From assembly GCF_036231945.1 (NCBI RefSeq), contig NZ_CP109599.1:7467501-7531500 (forward strand): a DNA stretch of 64,000 nucleotides. Direction: 5' to 3'. The DNA is from Streptomyces sp. NBC_01429. GTDB taxonomy: Bacteria > Actinomycetota > Actinomycetes > Streptomycetales > Streptomycetaceae. Positions 1 through 8,720 of the stretch are shown piece by piece (the first letter of the stretch is position 1; each line of letters begins with the position of its first letter). Under the pieces are notes generated by a model. The model did no database searches and had not been told where the DNA came from. It saw only the letters and a program-made list of their open reading frames with translations. The translations under genes and the position numbers were made by a program.

Positions 1-17
1 CGAAGGGAATTGACGCC

Positions 18-266
18 ATGACCACACTCTGGCACCAGGTCCTGCGGACCATGTCCCAGCCCGGGGCCTCCCCGGACGACGATCTCCTGGCGCGCGCCGC
101 GGCGGACATCGCGCTGCGCGACCATCCGCATCCCCCCGCCGACGCCGAGACCGTCCTGGAGATCGCGCGCGCCGAATTCGCCGCCGTCCTCACGGCCGGC
201 CAGGCGCAGGCGGCGCTGGACCACGCCCGGGGGGCGGCCGGGCCCGAGGCCGGACCGCCCCACTGA
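18..266 (+). CDS. small hypothetical protein
   Basis: I do not recognise a family for this 82-residue protein. It is rich in Ala, Asp and Glu, has no membrane segment or signal peptide, and looks helical and acidic. The ATG is supported by a good ribosome binding site, GAAGGGA at 2-8, nine bases upstream. It ends 38 bases before the methyltransferase gene on the same strand and may share its transcript. Confidence 0.55.
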   Translation: MTTLWHQVLRTMSQPGASPDDDLLARAAADIALRDHPHPPADAETVLEIARAEFAAVLTAGQAQAALDHARGAAGPEAGPPH

Positions 267-304
267 CGCGCGCGGCGTGACCTGTCCGTACGGGCGGTTA
301 GCCT

Positions 305-1495
305 GTGAGCACGATGAACCGTTTGACGACACCCTGGGGCGACTTCGGCCTCACCCGATTCCCCGACCATCCCCGCGAGACGCTGCGCGCGTGGGACGCC
401 GCCGACGACTACCTGCTGCGTCACCTCGCCGGGACCGACACCGCCGAACCCACGGACCTGTCGGGCACGGTGGCCGTCGTGGGGGACCGGTGGGGCGCGC
501 TCACCACGGCGCTGGCCGCCCGGCGGCTCGAAGGGCCCGCCACCGGCCGGCTGGTCCAGATCACCGACTCCTGTCTGACCCAGCGGGCGACCCGCGCCAA
601 CCTCGCACGCGCGGGCGTCGCCGAGGACACCGTACGGCTGCTCTCCGCCCGCGACACCCCGCCAGAGCGGATCGACGTCCTGCTGGTCCGGGTCCCCAAG
701 AGCCTGGCGCTGCTGGAGGACCAGCTGCACCGGCTGTCCCCGGCCGTCCACGCCGGGACCGTCGTGATGGCCACCGGACGGGTCACCGAGATCCACACCT
801 CCACCCTGAAGCTGTTCGAGCAGATCCTCGGCCCGACCACGACGTCCCTCGCGGTCAGAAAGGCGCGACTGATCTTCTGCGCGCCCGCGCCGGGCCGGGC
901 GCGCACCCCCGGACCCTGGCCGCTCCGCTACGCACTGCCCGACGGGATCGGCTCCATGTCCGGCCGTACCGTCGTCAACCACGCGGGGATCTTCTGCGCG
1001 GAACGGCTCGACATCGGCACCCGCTTCCTGCTGCGCCACCTGCCGGAGCGCCGGGGCTCCGAGCACGTCGTCGACCTCGGCTGCGGCAACGGCGTGGTCG
1101 GCACCGCCATGGCGCTGGACAACCCGGCGGCCCGGGTGACCTTCATCGACGAGTCGTTCTCCGCGGTCGCCTCGGCCGAGGCGACCTTCCGCGAGAACAC
1201 CGGCCCGGACGCGGCGGCCGAGTTCGTCCTCGGCGACAGCCTCACGGACGTGCCGGCGGAATCCGTCGACCTCGTGCTGAACAATCCGCCGTTCCACACC
1301 CACCAGGCGACGACCGACGCGACCGCCTGGCGCATGTTCACCGGCTCCCGCGCGGCGCTGCGCCCCGGCGGGGAGCTGTGGGTCGTCGGCAACCGCCACC
1401 TCGGGTACCACGTCAAGCTGCGGCGCCTCTTCGGCAACTGCGAGACCGTCACCAGCGATCCGAAGTTCGTCATCCTGCGGGCCGTCAAGCGCTGA
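305..1495 (+). CDS. class I SAM-dependent methyltransferase, RlmG/RsmC-like
   Basis: The 396-residue protein has the two-lobe layout of the RsmC/RlmG family, which N2-methylates guanine in ribosomal RNA. A divergent N-terminal half (about 1-200) is followed by a C-terminal methyltransferase domain. That domain has the SAM-binding motif I VVDLGCGNGVVG near residue 260 and the NNPPFH motif near 320; an NPPF-type motif is typical of enzymes that methylate exocyclic amino groups. The length is normal. The start is GTG at 305, giving MSTMNRL; an ATG lies three codons further in. The family assignment is solid, but the exact rRNA base cannot be read from sequence. Confidence 0.8.
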   Translation: MSTMNRLTTPWGDFGLTRFPDHPRETLRAWDAADDYLLRHLAGTDTAEPTDLSGTVAVVGDRWGALTTALAARRLEGPATGRLVQITDSCLTQRATRANLARAGVAEDTVRLLSARDTPPERIDVLLVRVPKSLALLEDQLHRLSPAVHAGTVVMATGRVTEIHTSTLKLFEQILGPTTTSLAVRKARLIFCAPAPGRARTPGPWPLRYALPDGIGSMSGRTVVNHAGIFCAERLDIGTRFLLRHLPERRGSEHVVDLGCGNGVVGTAMALDNPAARVTFIDESFSAVASAEATFRENTGPDAAAEFVLGDSLTDVPAESVDLVLNNPPFHTHQATTDATAWRMFTGSRAALRPGGELWVVGNRHLGYHVKLRRLFGNCETVTSDPKFVILRAVKR

Positions 1496-1585
1496 ACGGG
1501 GCCGGACCCCGGCTCCGTCGCAGCTGCCGGGGGACGAGCGGGTGAGGATTGTAAATGCGAGGCCATCCGGCCTATCTTGTCGCAC

Positions 1586-1984
1586 ATGCAGTCCTACACG
1601 ATCGGTCAGGCCGCCCGGCTCCTCGGGGTGAGTCCGGACACCGCGCGCCGCTGGGCCGACGCCGGACGCGTCGAGACCCATCGGGACGAGAGCGGGCGCC
1701 GGCTCATCGACGGCCGGGCGCTCGCGGCCTTCTCCGTCGAGGTCGCGCAGACCGGAGGTACGGGCGAGGACGACGTCTCGTACACCTCGGCACGCAACGC
1801 GTTCCCCGGCATCGTGACCGCCGTCAAGCTCGGTGATGTCGCGGCCCAGGTGGAGATCCAGGCGGGACCGCACCGGATGGTCTCGCTGCTCACCCGGGAG
1901 GCCGTGGAGGAACTGGGCCTGGAGGTCGGCATGCGGGCCACCGCCCGGGTGAAGTCCACCAATGTGCACATCGACCTGACGTGA
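1586..1984 (+). CDS. HTH-TOBE molybdate-responsive regulator
   Basis: This 132-residue protein has a MerR/excisionase-like helix-turn-helix (residues about 3-50, containing [16 protein letters not shown]) and then a single TOBE/molbindin domain (about 65-130) with the [13 protein letters not shown] and [14 protein letters not shown] signatures. TOBE domains bind molybdate or tungstate. It lies just upstream of modA and modBC on the same strand, so a role as molybdate sensor for that transporter is a fair inference. It is much shorter than E. coli ModE, whose HTH is of another type and which has two TOBE repeats. ATG 1586 is preferred over the in-frame TTG at 1577. Confidence 0.85.
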   Translation: MQSYTIGQAARLLGVSPDTARRWADAGRVETHRDESGRRLIDGRALAAFSVEVAQTGGTGEDDVSYTSARNAFPGIVTAVKLGDVAAQVEIQAGPHRMVSLLTREAVEELGLEVGMRATARVKSTNVHIDLT

Positions 1985-2076
1985 CCGCGCGGCATCGCCG
2001 GTCCTTCGGCGCCGTCGTCCCCCCATCATCCGCTCACGGGTCCCTCCGGGCCCGTACCGCCAAGGAGTCCGCCGCC

Positions 2077-2901
2077 ATGCCTTCCGCTCCTGCCCTCGGC
2101 CCCACCCGTCGCCGCGCCGCCGCCACGCTGCTCACCGCCGCCCTGCTGATACCGCTGGCCGCCTGTGGCGGGAACGACGACGGCGAGAAGGACTCCGGCG
2201 CCAAAACCGGCGCGTCCGCGAGCGGGGACGTTCCCGCGGCCAAGCTGACCGTGCTGGCCGCCGCGTCGCTGACCGATGTGTTCAAGACGGCGGGCGCCGC
2301 GTACGAGAAGGAGCACCCGGGCACGAAGCTGGCGTTCTCCTTCGCCGGTTCGCAGGAACTGGCCGCCCAGGTCAAGCAGGGCGCCCCGGCCGACGCGCTG
2401 GTCACCGCCGACACCAAGACCATGGACGGGCTGAAGTCCGACACCGGCACCCCGAAGGTCATCGCCAAGAACCGGCTGGTGATCGCCACAGGTGAGGGCA
2501 ACCCGCAGAAGATCGAGAGCCTCAAGGACCTCGCCGACACCAAGGTGAAGGTGGTCCTGGCCGCCTCCGAGGTGCCCGTCGGCCGCTACAGCGCGCAGGT
2601 GCTGGACGCCCAGAACATCAAGGTGAAGCCGGTCTCCCAGGAGCCGAGCGTGCGCGCCGTGCTCAGCAAGGTCGAACTGGGCGAGGCGGACGCCGGCATC
2701 GTCTACAAGACCGACGCCGCCACCGCGACCGACAAGGTCGACGCCATCGAGATCCCGGACGCGCAGAACGCCATCGCCGACTATCCGGCCGCCACCCTCA
2801 AGACGTCCAAGAACAGCGAGGCCGCCGCCGCGTTCGTCACCTGGCTCAGCGGAGCCGAGGCGCAGAAGATCCTCCGGGCCGCCGGATTCCAGCAGCCGTA
2901 G
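2077..2901 (+). CDS. modA: molybdate ABC transporter substrate-binding lipoprotein ModA
   Basis: ModA captures molybdate outside the membrane and delivers it to ModB. The 274-residue protein starts with a twin-Arg-containing signal segment and a lipobox (LIPLAAC), so it is probably lipid-anchored. The mature part opens with [13 protein letters not shown], a hallmark of ModA, where the Ser contacts the oxyanion; [14 protein letters not shown] is also typical. ATG 2077 is chosen because AAGGAG sits just upstream and the signal peptide follows at once; the reading frame itself is open from 1981. It is followed by a hairpin and then modBC. Confidence 0.93.
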   Translation: MPSAPALGPTRRRAAATLLTAALLIPLAACGGNDDGEKDSGAKTGASASGDVPAAKLTVLAAASLTDVFKTAGAAYEKEHPGTKLAFSFAGSQELAAQVKQGAPADALVTADTKTMDGLKSDTGTPKVIAKNRLVIATGEGNPQKIESLKDLADTKVKVVLAASEVPVGRYSAQVLDAQNIKVKPVSQEPSVRAVLSKVELGEADAGIVYKTDAATATDKVDAIEIPDAQNAIADYPAATLKTSKNSEAAAAFVTWLSGAEAQKILRAAGFQQP

Positions 2902-2925
2902 GGCCTGTCCGCGAAGTCCGCGCGC

Positions 2926-2959
2926 AGGGGCCGTCCGCCGATCCGGCCGGACGGCCCCT
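2926..2959 (+). terminator. hairpin between modA and modBC
   Basis: A perfect 12-bp inverted repeat (AGGGGCCGTCCG and its complement) encloses a 10-nt loop. It begins 24 bases after the modA stop, inside what should be one operon, with no T-run after it. It could be a partial terminator that favours modA over modBC, or a processing or stability stem. Confidence 0.5.
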
Positions 2960-3009
2960 CCCCGCCCCCGCCCCCGTGCCCGCCGCGCCGCCCGAGCCCA
3001 GGAATCCCG

Positions 3010-5013
3010 ATGAGACGCCTCCGTACCCGTACCGGCAGGCCCGGTGTCCCCGTCGCCCTGGCGGTGCCCGCGCTGCTCGCGATCGCGTTCCTGCTGCTGC
3101 CCCTGCTCGGCATCCTCGCCCGCACCTCCTGGGCCGACCTCGGTACGCATCTGACCAGCCCGGAGGTCGTCCAGGCGCTGAAGCTGTCGCTCCTCGTCTC
3201 GTTCTGGGCGCTCGGACTCTCGCTGGTGCTCGGGGTGCCGCTGGCCTGGCTGCTGGCCCGGGTCCCGTTCCCCGGTAAGTCGCTCGTCCGCACCCTCGTC
3301 CTGCTGCCCATGGTGCTGCCGCCCACCGTGGGCGGCGTCGCGCTGCTGCTCGGCTTCGGCCGCCGGGGGCTGCTGGGCCCCTGGCTGGAGGACACCTTCG
3401 GGATCACCCTGCCGTTCCACACCTCGGGCGCCGTGATCGCCGCGACCTTCGTCGCGATGCCCTTCCTGATCATCAGCCTCGAAGGCGCCCTGGCCGGACT
3501 GCGGCCCGCCTACGAGGAGACCGCCGCCTCGCTGGGCGCCTCGCCCTTCCGGGTGTTCCGCACCGTCACCCTGCCCATGGTCGCCCCCGGTCTCGCCGCC
3601 GGCGCCGCGCTGACCTGGGCGCGGGCACTCGGCGAGTTCGGGGCCACCATCACCTTCGCCGGGAACCTCCCCGGCACCACCCAGACCCTGCCGCTCCAGG
3701 TCTATCTGCTGCTCCAGGACTCACCGGAGGCCGCGACCTCCGTCTCGCTGCTGCTCCTCGCGATCGCCATGGCCGTGCTGATCGCCCTGCGCGGACGCTG
3801 GACCGGCGGAACGGCGGACCGCCGGGCGGACCGGGGCCCCGTAGCCGAGGACACCGACCCGGACGCGGGCGCCGGGACCGCCGACCCCGCGAAGCCGGCC
3901 GGGTCCACGCGGAAGCCCGCCGGGTCCGCGGAGCCCACCGGGCCGCCCGTGCCCACCGGGCCGCCGGAGCCCGTCGAGCGCTGGCCCCTGCACGCCGAGG
4001 TCACCGGCTTCAACCGGCTCACCCTGGAGGCCGAACCCGGTACCACCATCGCCGTCGTCGGCCCCAACGGCGCCGGGAAGACCACCCTGCTGCGCGCCCT
4101 CCTCGGCCTGACTCCGCGCGCCCACGCCGCGCTGCGCCTCGGCGGCCTCGACGTCACCTCCCTGCCGCCGCACCGCCGCCGCGTCGCCTGGGTCCCGCAG
4201 AACGGGGCCCTCTTCCCCCATCTGACCGCCCTTGCCAACACGGCGTACGGGCTGCGCGCCCACGGCGTCCCGCGCGCCGAGGCCCGCCGCGCCGCGCAGG
4301 AGTGGCTCGACCGGCTCGGCGTCGGCCATCTCGCCCACCGCAGACCGCACCAGGTCTCGGGCGGCCAGGCGCAGCGCGTCGCCCTGGCCCGCGCGCTCGC
4401 CGCCCGGCCCCGGCTGCTGCTCCTGGACGAACCCCTCGCCGCCCTCGACCAGACCACCCGCGCCCACGTACGGCACACCCTGCGCGCCCACCTCGACCGC
4501 TTCGGCGGGGTCTGCCTGATCGTCACCCACGATCCGGTCGAGGCCGTCTCGCTGGCCGACCGGGTCCTCGTACTCGACGACGGACAGGTCGTCCAGGACG
4601 CCCCGCCCGCCGACGTGACCCGTAACCCGCGCTCCCCGTGGGTGGCGCGCATGCTGGGCCGCAACGCCTGGCCCGGCACCTTCGGACCCGGCGGCCTCGG
4701 CCTCGCCGGGGGCGGCCGGCTGATCGTCGCCGAGCCCCTGGCCGAGGGCACGGCCGCGCTGGCGGTCATCGCCCCCGAGGCCGTGTCCGTACACCGGGAG
4801 CGGCCCGGCGGCAGCCCCCGCAACGTCTGGCCCGGAACGGTACGGGAGATCACCGCCCTGGGCAGCAGGCTGCGCGTCCTGATCGCCTCGGACGAGGCCC
4901 CCGACCTCGTCGCCGAGATCACCCCCGAGGCCGCCGCCGAACTCCGGCTGGCCGACGGCGTGTCCGTCTGGACCGGCGTCAAGGCCACCGAGGTCACCGT
5001 CGTCGCCCTCTGA
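3010..5013 (+). CDS. modBC: fused molybdate ABC transporter permease-ATPase ModBC
   Basis: One 667-residue polypeptide carries both inner parts of the molybdate importer. Residues about 10-260 are the ModB permease, with several membrane helices and a normal EAA-type loop (ETAASLGASPFRVFRTVTLP). A Pro/Gly-rich linker of about 50 residues follows (PAKPAG, TGPPVPTGPPEP). Residues about 325-560 are the ATPase, with Walker A GPNGAGKTT near 351, signature VSGGQAQR near 449 and Walker B LLLLDEPLAALD around 473. The last 90 residues look like a TOBE regulatory domain. All catalytic motifs are intact. Fused ModB-ModC proteins are known in actinobacteria. Confidence 0.92.
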   Translation: MRRLRTRTGRPGVPVALAVPALLAIAFLLLPLLGILARTSWADLGTHLTSPEVVQALKLSLLVSFWALGLSLVLGVPLAWLLARVPFPGKSLVRTLVLLPMVLPPTVGGVALLLGFGRRGLLGPWLEDTFGITLPFHTSGAVIAATFVAMPFLIISLEGALAGLRPAYEETAASLGASPFRVFRTVTLPMVAPGLAAGAALTWARALGEFGATITFAGNLPGTTQTLPLQVYLLLQDSPEAATSVSLLLLAIAMAVLIALRGRWTGGTADRRADRGPVAEDTDPDAGAGTADPAKPAGSTRKPAGSAEPTGPPVPTGPPEPVERWPLHAEVTGFNRLTLEAEPGTTIAVVGPNGAGKTTLLRALLGLTPRAHAALRLGGLDVTSLPPHRRRVAWVPQNGALFPHLTALANTAYGLRAHGVPRAEARRAAQEWLDRLGVGHLAHRRPHQVSGGQAQRVALARALAARPRLLLLDEPLAALDQTTRAHVRHTLRAHLDRFGGVCLIVTHDPVEAVSLADRVLVLDDGQVVQDAPPADVTRNPRSPWVARMLGRNAWPGTFGPGGLGLAGGGRLIVAEPLAEGTAALAVIAPEAVSVHRERPGGSPRNVWPGTVREITALGSRLRVLIASDEAPDLVAEITPEAAAELRLADGVSVWTGVKATEVTVVAL

Positions 5014-5037
5014 CTCCCGGGCAACACGGTCCGACGC

Positions 5038-7068
5038 GTGCCCGAAGGCGCTCCCGTCAGCAACAAGGTTGTCGTGTCCACACTTCCTCACCAGGTACAA
5101 CACGGCCTGCCCTCGGGCCACATGGTCGTCTGCGGCGACGACACCCTCGCCCACCGGCTCGCGGACGAGCTGTGCGACGTCTACGGCGAGCGGGTCGTGC
5201 TGGTCGTGCCGCCCGTACGCGCCTCCCGGCTCCCGCCCACCCCGGTCGCCGGACTGGGCAGGGCCACGGCCTTCTTCGGACGGATGTCGGCGGCCATGGC
5301 CCGCACGGCGGCCACGCTCCCTGAAGCCGACCCGCAGGACCCCGGGAGACGGACCGGACCGCTCCTCCTGGAGTCCGCCGAACTCGACGAGGGCGTCCTC
5401 GTCGAAGCCGGCGTGGCGGACGCCGCCGCGCTCGCCCTCGTCCATGACGACGACGAGACCAACATCAGGGCCGCGCTCGCGGCCCGCCGGCTCAACCCCC
5501 AACTCCGCCTGGTCATCCGGCTCTACAACCGCAAGCTCGGTCAGCACCTGGAAGCCCTCCTCGACCAGGCGGCGGCCGTCGCCGTACCCGGTCTGGACAC
5601 CGCCGCCCTCGACGCCACCACCACCGTCCTCTCGGACGCCGACACGGCGGCCCCCGCGCTGGCCGCCACCGCCGTCGCCGGCACCAGCAAGGTGATCAGG
5701 GCCGACGGCCTGCTGCTGCGCGCCGTGGAACGCAACCCGCCCGGCCCCGGCGAGGTGGCCGATCCCGGGCTCTGCACCCTCGCACTGCTCTCCTCCACCA
5801 CCAACGACCCCGCGGGCGAAGAGGGTTCGGACAGCAGCGGGCAGGACGGCCCGGCGCTGCTGCCCGACGACGCGAGCGCCGCCGCCGCCACCGGGCGCGG
5901 CACGGTCGTCCTGGAGGCCGTGTCGCACGCGGGCCCCGATCTGTCGCCGCGCTCGCTCTCCGGCCGGGGCGCGCCGCTCGCCTCGCTGTTCTCGCGGCGG
6001 CTGCGCTGGTCCATCGCCGGCGTCCTCGCCGCCGTGCTCGCGCTCGCCGTCACCTCCTGGCTGGTCACCGACGACCGCTTGCTGGCCGCGACCTACCACA
6101 CGCTGCTCGATCTCTTCGCGATCGGGGACCCCGCCGTCGGCGAGACCGCCGACCGGCAGATCCTGCAACTCCTCTCCATGGTCACCGGACTGCTGCTGCT
6201 CCCGGTCGTGCTGGCCGCCGTCCTGGAGGCGCTGGGAACCTTCCGTACGGCCTCCTCGCTGCGCCGGCCGCCGCGCGGGCTCTCCGGCCACGTCGTCCTG
6301 CTCGGACTGGGCAAGATCGGCACCCGGGTGCTGGTACGGCTGCGCGAACTCGAAATCCCCGTGGTCTGCGTGGAGGAGGACCCCGAGGCGCGCGGCATCG
6401 CGCTGGCCCGCGGCCTGCGCGTCCCCGTCGTCCTGGGCGATGTCACCCAGGAAGGCGTGCTGGAGGCGGCCAAGATCCAGCGGGCACACGCCCTGCTCGC
6501 CCTCACCAGCGCCGACACGACCAACCTGGAGGCCGCGCTGTACGCCCGCTCCGTCGCGCCCGGGCTGCGGGTGGCGCTGCGGCTGTACGACGACGACTTC
6601 GCGACCGCCGTCTACCGCACCCTGCGCGCCGCCCACCCCGGGGCGCTCACCCGCAGCCGCAGCGTCTCCACCCTCGCCGCCCCGGCCTTCGCGATCGCCA
6701 TGATGGGCCGCCAGATCCTCGGCGCCATTCCGGTCGAGCGCCGGGTGCTGCTGGTCGCCGCCATCGACGTGGCGGGCCATCCGCGCCTGGAGGGCCGTAC
6801 GGTCGGCGAGGTGTTCCGGCCGGGCGCCTGGCGGATCATCGCGATGGACTCCGCCGCCCCCGGGGACCGGCTGGCCGATCTGTCGGACGCCCGCCCCGAC
6901 GCCGAGGGACCGCGGCCTCCCGGGCTCGTCTGGGACCTGGACCCCGGCTATGTGCTGCACGCGCGGGACCGGGTCGTGGTCGCGGCCACCCGCCGGGGCC
7001 TGGCCGAGCTGCTCGGCCGGCAGTCCGGCGCCACGCCCCGGCGGACGCCGGGCTCCGCCGCGCCGTGA
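5038..7068 (+). CDS. two-RCK-domain NAD-binding ion-channel protein (CASTOR/POLLUX-like)
   Basis: The 676-residue protein has an N-terminal TrkA-N/RCK-like fold (about 20-230, starting HMVVCGDDTLAHRLADEL). Two hydrophobic stretches follow (about 325-345 and 385-405), separated by a short loop, and then a canonical NAD-binding RCK domain with GHVVLLGLGKIGTRVLVRL and a C-terminal regulatory part. This order resembles the CASTOR/POLLUX/DMI1-type cation channels rather than the soluble TrkA subunit. The segment between the two helices lacks an obvious TVGYG filter, so ion selectivity is unknown. The start is uncertain: GTG 5038 is used, but GTG 5074 has a better ribosome binding site (AAGG). Confidence 0.75.
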   Translation: MPEGAPVSNKVVVSTLPHQVQHGLPSGHMVVCGDDTLAHRLADELCDVYGERVVLVVPPVRASRLPPTPVAGLGRATAFFGRMSAAMARTAATLPEADPQDPGRRTGPLLLESAELDEGVLVEAGVADAAALALVHDDDETNIRAALAARRLNPQLRLVIRLYNRKLGQHLEALLDQAAAVAVPGLDTAALDATTTVLSDADTAAPALAATAVAGTSKVIRADGLLLRAVERNPPGPGEVADPGLCTLALLSSTTNDPAGEEGSDSSGQDGPALLPDDASAAAATGRGTVVLEAVSHAGPDLSPRSLSGRGAPLASLFSRRLRWSIAGVLAAVLALAVTSWLVTDDRLLAATYHTLLDLFAIGDPAVGETADRQILQLLSMVTGLLLLPVVLAAVLEALGTFRTASSLRRPPRGLSGHVVLLGLGKIGTRVLVRLRELEIPVVCVEEDPEARGIALARGLRVPVVLGDVTQEGVLEAAKIQRAHALLALTSADTTNLEAALYARSVAPGLRVALRLYDDDFATAVYRTLRAAHPGALTRSRSVSTLAAPAFAIAMMGRQILGAIPVERRVLLVAAIDVAGHPRLEGRTVGEVFRPGAWRIIAMDSAAPGDRLADLSDARPDAEGPRPPGLVWDLDPGYVLHARDRVVVAATRRGLAELLGRQSGATPRRTPGSAAP

Positions 7069-7140
7069 CCCCGGCACCTGGGATGCGGCCGGGGCGGGCG
7101 GGCACGAGAATGGCGACCACCGGACGAACGAGGAGGCGGC

Positions 7141-7341
7141 ATGGACGCGGAGCCCGCTGCGCAGCCGGATCACGAGGGCGTGACCCCCGACCGGCTGCTG
7201 CACACCGGAGCCTGTGAAGAGGTGACGCCCGAGGATCTGGTGCTGGCCTCCGGCCGGGACCTCACCCCCGAGACCCTCGAATGGGCCCGGCGCAGACTGG
7301 CCGAGCGGGGCCGCGCGGCCATCGAGGAGCAGCTGCCCTGA
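7141..7341 (+). CDS. small hypothetical protein
   Basis: This is a 66-residue acidic protein of unknown function with no membrane segment. The ATG has a strong GAGGAGG ribosome binding site four bases upstream, which supports it as real. The C-terminal half (LTPETLEWARRRLAERG) looks like an amphipathic helix. A long perfect hairpin follows, so it probably forms the end of a transcript. Confidence 0.6.
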   Translation: MDAEPAAQPDHEGVTPDRLLHTGACEEVTPEDLVLASGRDLTPETLEWARRRLAERGRAAIEEQLP

Positions 7342-7383
7342 CGCCCGCACGACCCGTACGCCCCTGACGACCCGCACCACCCC

Positions 7384-7417
7384 GCGTGCCCCGCCGCTGC
7401 CGAGCGGCGGGGCACGC
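7384..7417 (+). terminator. strong hairpin terminator
   Basis: A 15-bp perfect inverted repeat with a GCCG loop lies 42 bases after the stop of the 66-residue ORF. There is no U-tract, which is usual for Streptomyces terminators. Confidence 0.7.
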
Positions 7418-7570
7418 CGCGCGTGGTGTGCCGAAGCCCGGTCCGGCCGCCGCCCCTCCGGCCCGCTGATCGAATCCGTAAGCCCATGTCCTCCCGCTCG
7501 TCACCGAACTCGCCTACTCTGCCTCCTGGTTGACATGCCCCACACATGCGCAACAGGAGGAACACGGGAT

Positions 7571-8614
7571 ATGGCAAAGCTTCTTCGCGCCGCGCTGGCG
7601 GCCGGCGCGGTCACCGCGCTCGCCCTCACGGCCACTCCGGCGAACGCCGCCGACCCCGGCGGGCTGCCGTTCCCGGCGGCCACCGGGGTCGGCGTCCACA
7701 ACTCGTACGAGAAGGCCACCTTCCCGTACTTCGCCGATGCCCTGGACTCCGGTGCGGGAATGCTCGAAATCGACGTCTGGACCAATGTCTTCGGCGCGTC
7801 CTGGCGGGTCTCGCACTCCAACCCGGTCGGCAACGACAACAACTGCGCGAACGCCACCAACACCGCGCAGCTGCGCACCAACGCCAAGAACCGGGACCTG
7901 GCCGGCTGCCTCTCCGACATCAAGGTCTGGCACGACGCCAACCCGGGCCACCGGCCCATCGTCCTCAAGCTGGAGATGAAGGACGGCTTCCTGGGCACGT
8001 CGGGCCGCGGCCCCGCCGCCCTCGACGCGCTGCTGGGGAGCAAGCTCGGCGACGCGCTCTACCGCCCCGCCGACCTGGTGGGCGGCCACAGCGACCTCGA
8101 CACGGCGGTCCGGGCGGGCGCCTGGCCCACCCGCTCCCAGCTCGCCGGCAAGTTCATCGTCGAACTCATCCCCGGCACGGTGGAGGAGTCCAATCCGCTC
8201 GACACCCTGTGGACCGACCGTGAGTACGCGATGTACCTGCGCGACCTCAAGGCGGCCGGCCGGCTGGGCGAGGCCGCGGCCTTCCCGGCCGTCCACAACG
8301 CCGCCGCCGGCGACCCCCGCACCCGGTACACGGACGCGGGGATCAGACCGTGGTTCGTCTTCTTCGACGGTGACGCCTCCGCCTACGCCGCCGCCGGGTT
8401 CGACACCTCCTGGTACGCCCAGCGCAACTACTACCTGCTGATGACCGACGCGCACAACGTCGCGCCCGCCATCGACGGCACCAACCCCACCGAGCAGCAG
8501 GCCCGTGACCGGCTGGACCTGCTGGCCGGGAGGAACGCGAGTCTGATCTCGGCGGACTGGCGGGCGCTGACGACCGTGCTCGCCACGGTCGTGCCGCGCG
8601 GCGCCGCCGGGTAA
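7571..8614 (+). CDS. secreted phosphatidylinositol-specific phospholipase C family protein
   Basis: The 347-residue protein opens with a clear Sec signal peptide (MAKLLRAALAAGAVTALAL, cleavage near ANAAD). Its PLC X-type domain has the first catalytic His in GVHNSYEKATF, the metal/substrate region MLEIDVWTN and the second His in WRVSHSNP. These match Ca2+-dependent bacterial PI-PLCs such as the Streptomyces enzymes, which cleave the phosphodiester of phosphatidylinositol. AGGAGG lies just upstream of ATG 7571; the in-frame upstream codons from 7535 lack such support. It appears to be a single-gene unit ended by the hairpin at 8640. Confidence 0.85.
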   Translation: MAKLLRAALAAGAVTALALTATPANAADPGGLPFPAATGVGVHNSYEKATFPYFADALDSGAGMLEIDVWTNVFGASWRVSHSNPVGNDNNCANATNTAQLRTNAKNRDLAGCLSDIKVWHDANPGHRPIVLKLEMKDGFLGTSGRGPAALDALLGSKLGDALYRPADLVGGHSDLDTAVRAGAWPTRSQLAGKFIVELIPGTVEESNPLDTLWTDREYAMYLRDLKAAGRLGEAAAFPAVHNAAAGDPRTRYTDAGIRPWFVFFDGDASAYAAAGFDTSWYAQRNYYLLMTDAHNVAPAIDGTNPTEQQARDRLDLLAGRNASLISADWRALTTVLATVVPRGAAG

Positions 8615-8639
8615 CGCGCCCCCGCGACGGCGGCCGGAG

Positions 8640-8676
8640 GGCTCCCGGGGCGGGTCCACCCACCGCCCCGGGAGCC
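8640..8676. terminator. bidirectional terminator between PI-PLC and DNA ligase genes
   Basis: A 14-bp perfect inverted repeat with a 9-nt loop sits between two convergent genes (stops at 8614 and 8721), so it can serve both. Confidence 0.7.
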
Positions 8677-8720
8677 GTGCCGTCCGCCGCGGGACCGCCT
8701 GGGGCGGCCCCGCGGGTTCC

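Noticed and set aside
277-1545. A longer overlapping plus-strand frame across the methyltransferase gene
   Set aside because: It is Arg/Pro-rich with no motifs, whereas the frame from 305 has a full SAM domain.
3721-7380. A 1219-codon open frame on the minus strand
   Set aside because: It lies opposite modBC, the RCK protein and a small ORF, has no domain I recognise, and is Gly/Arg/Ala-rich low complexity. Such frames are expected opposite high-GC genes.
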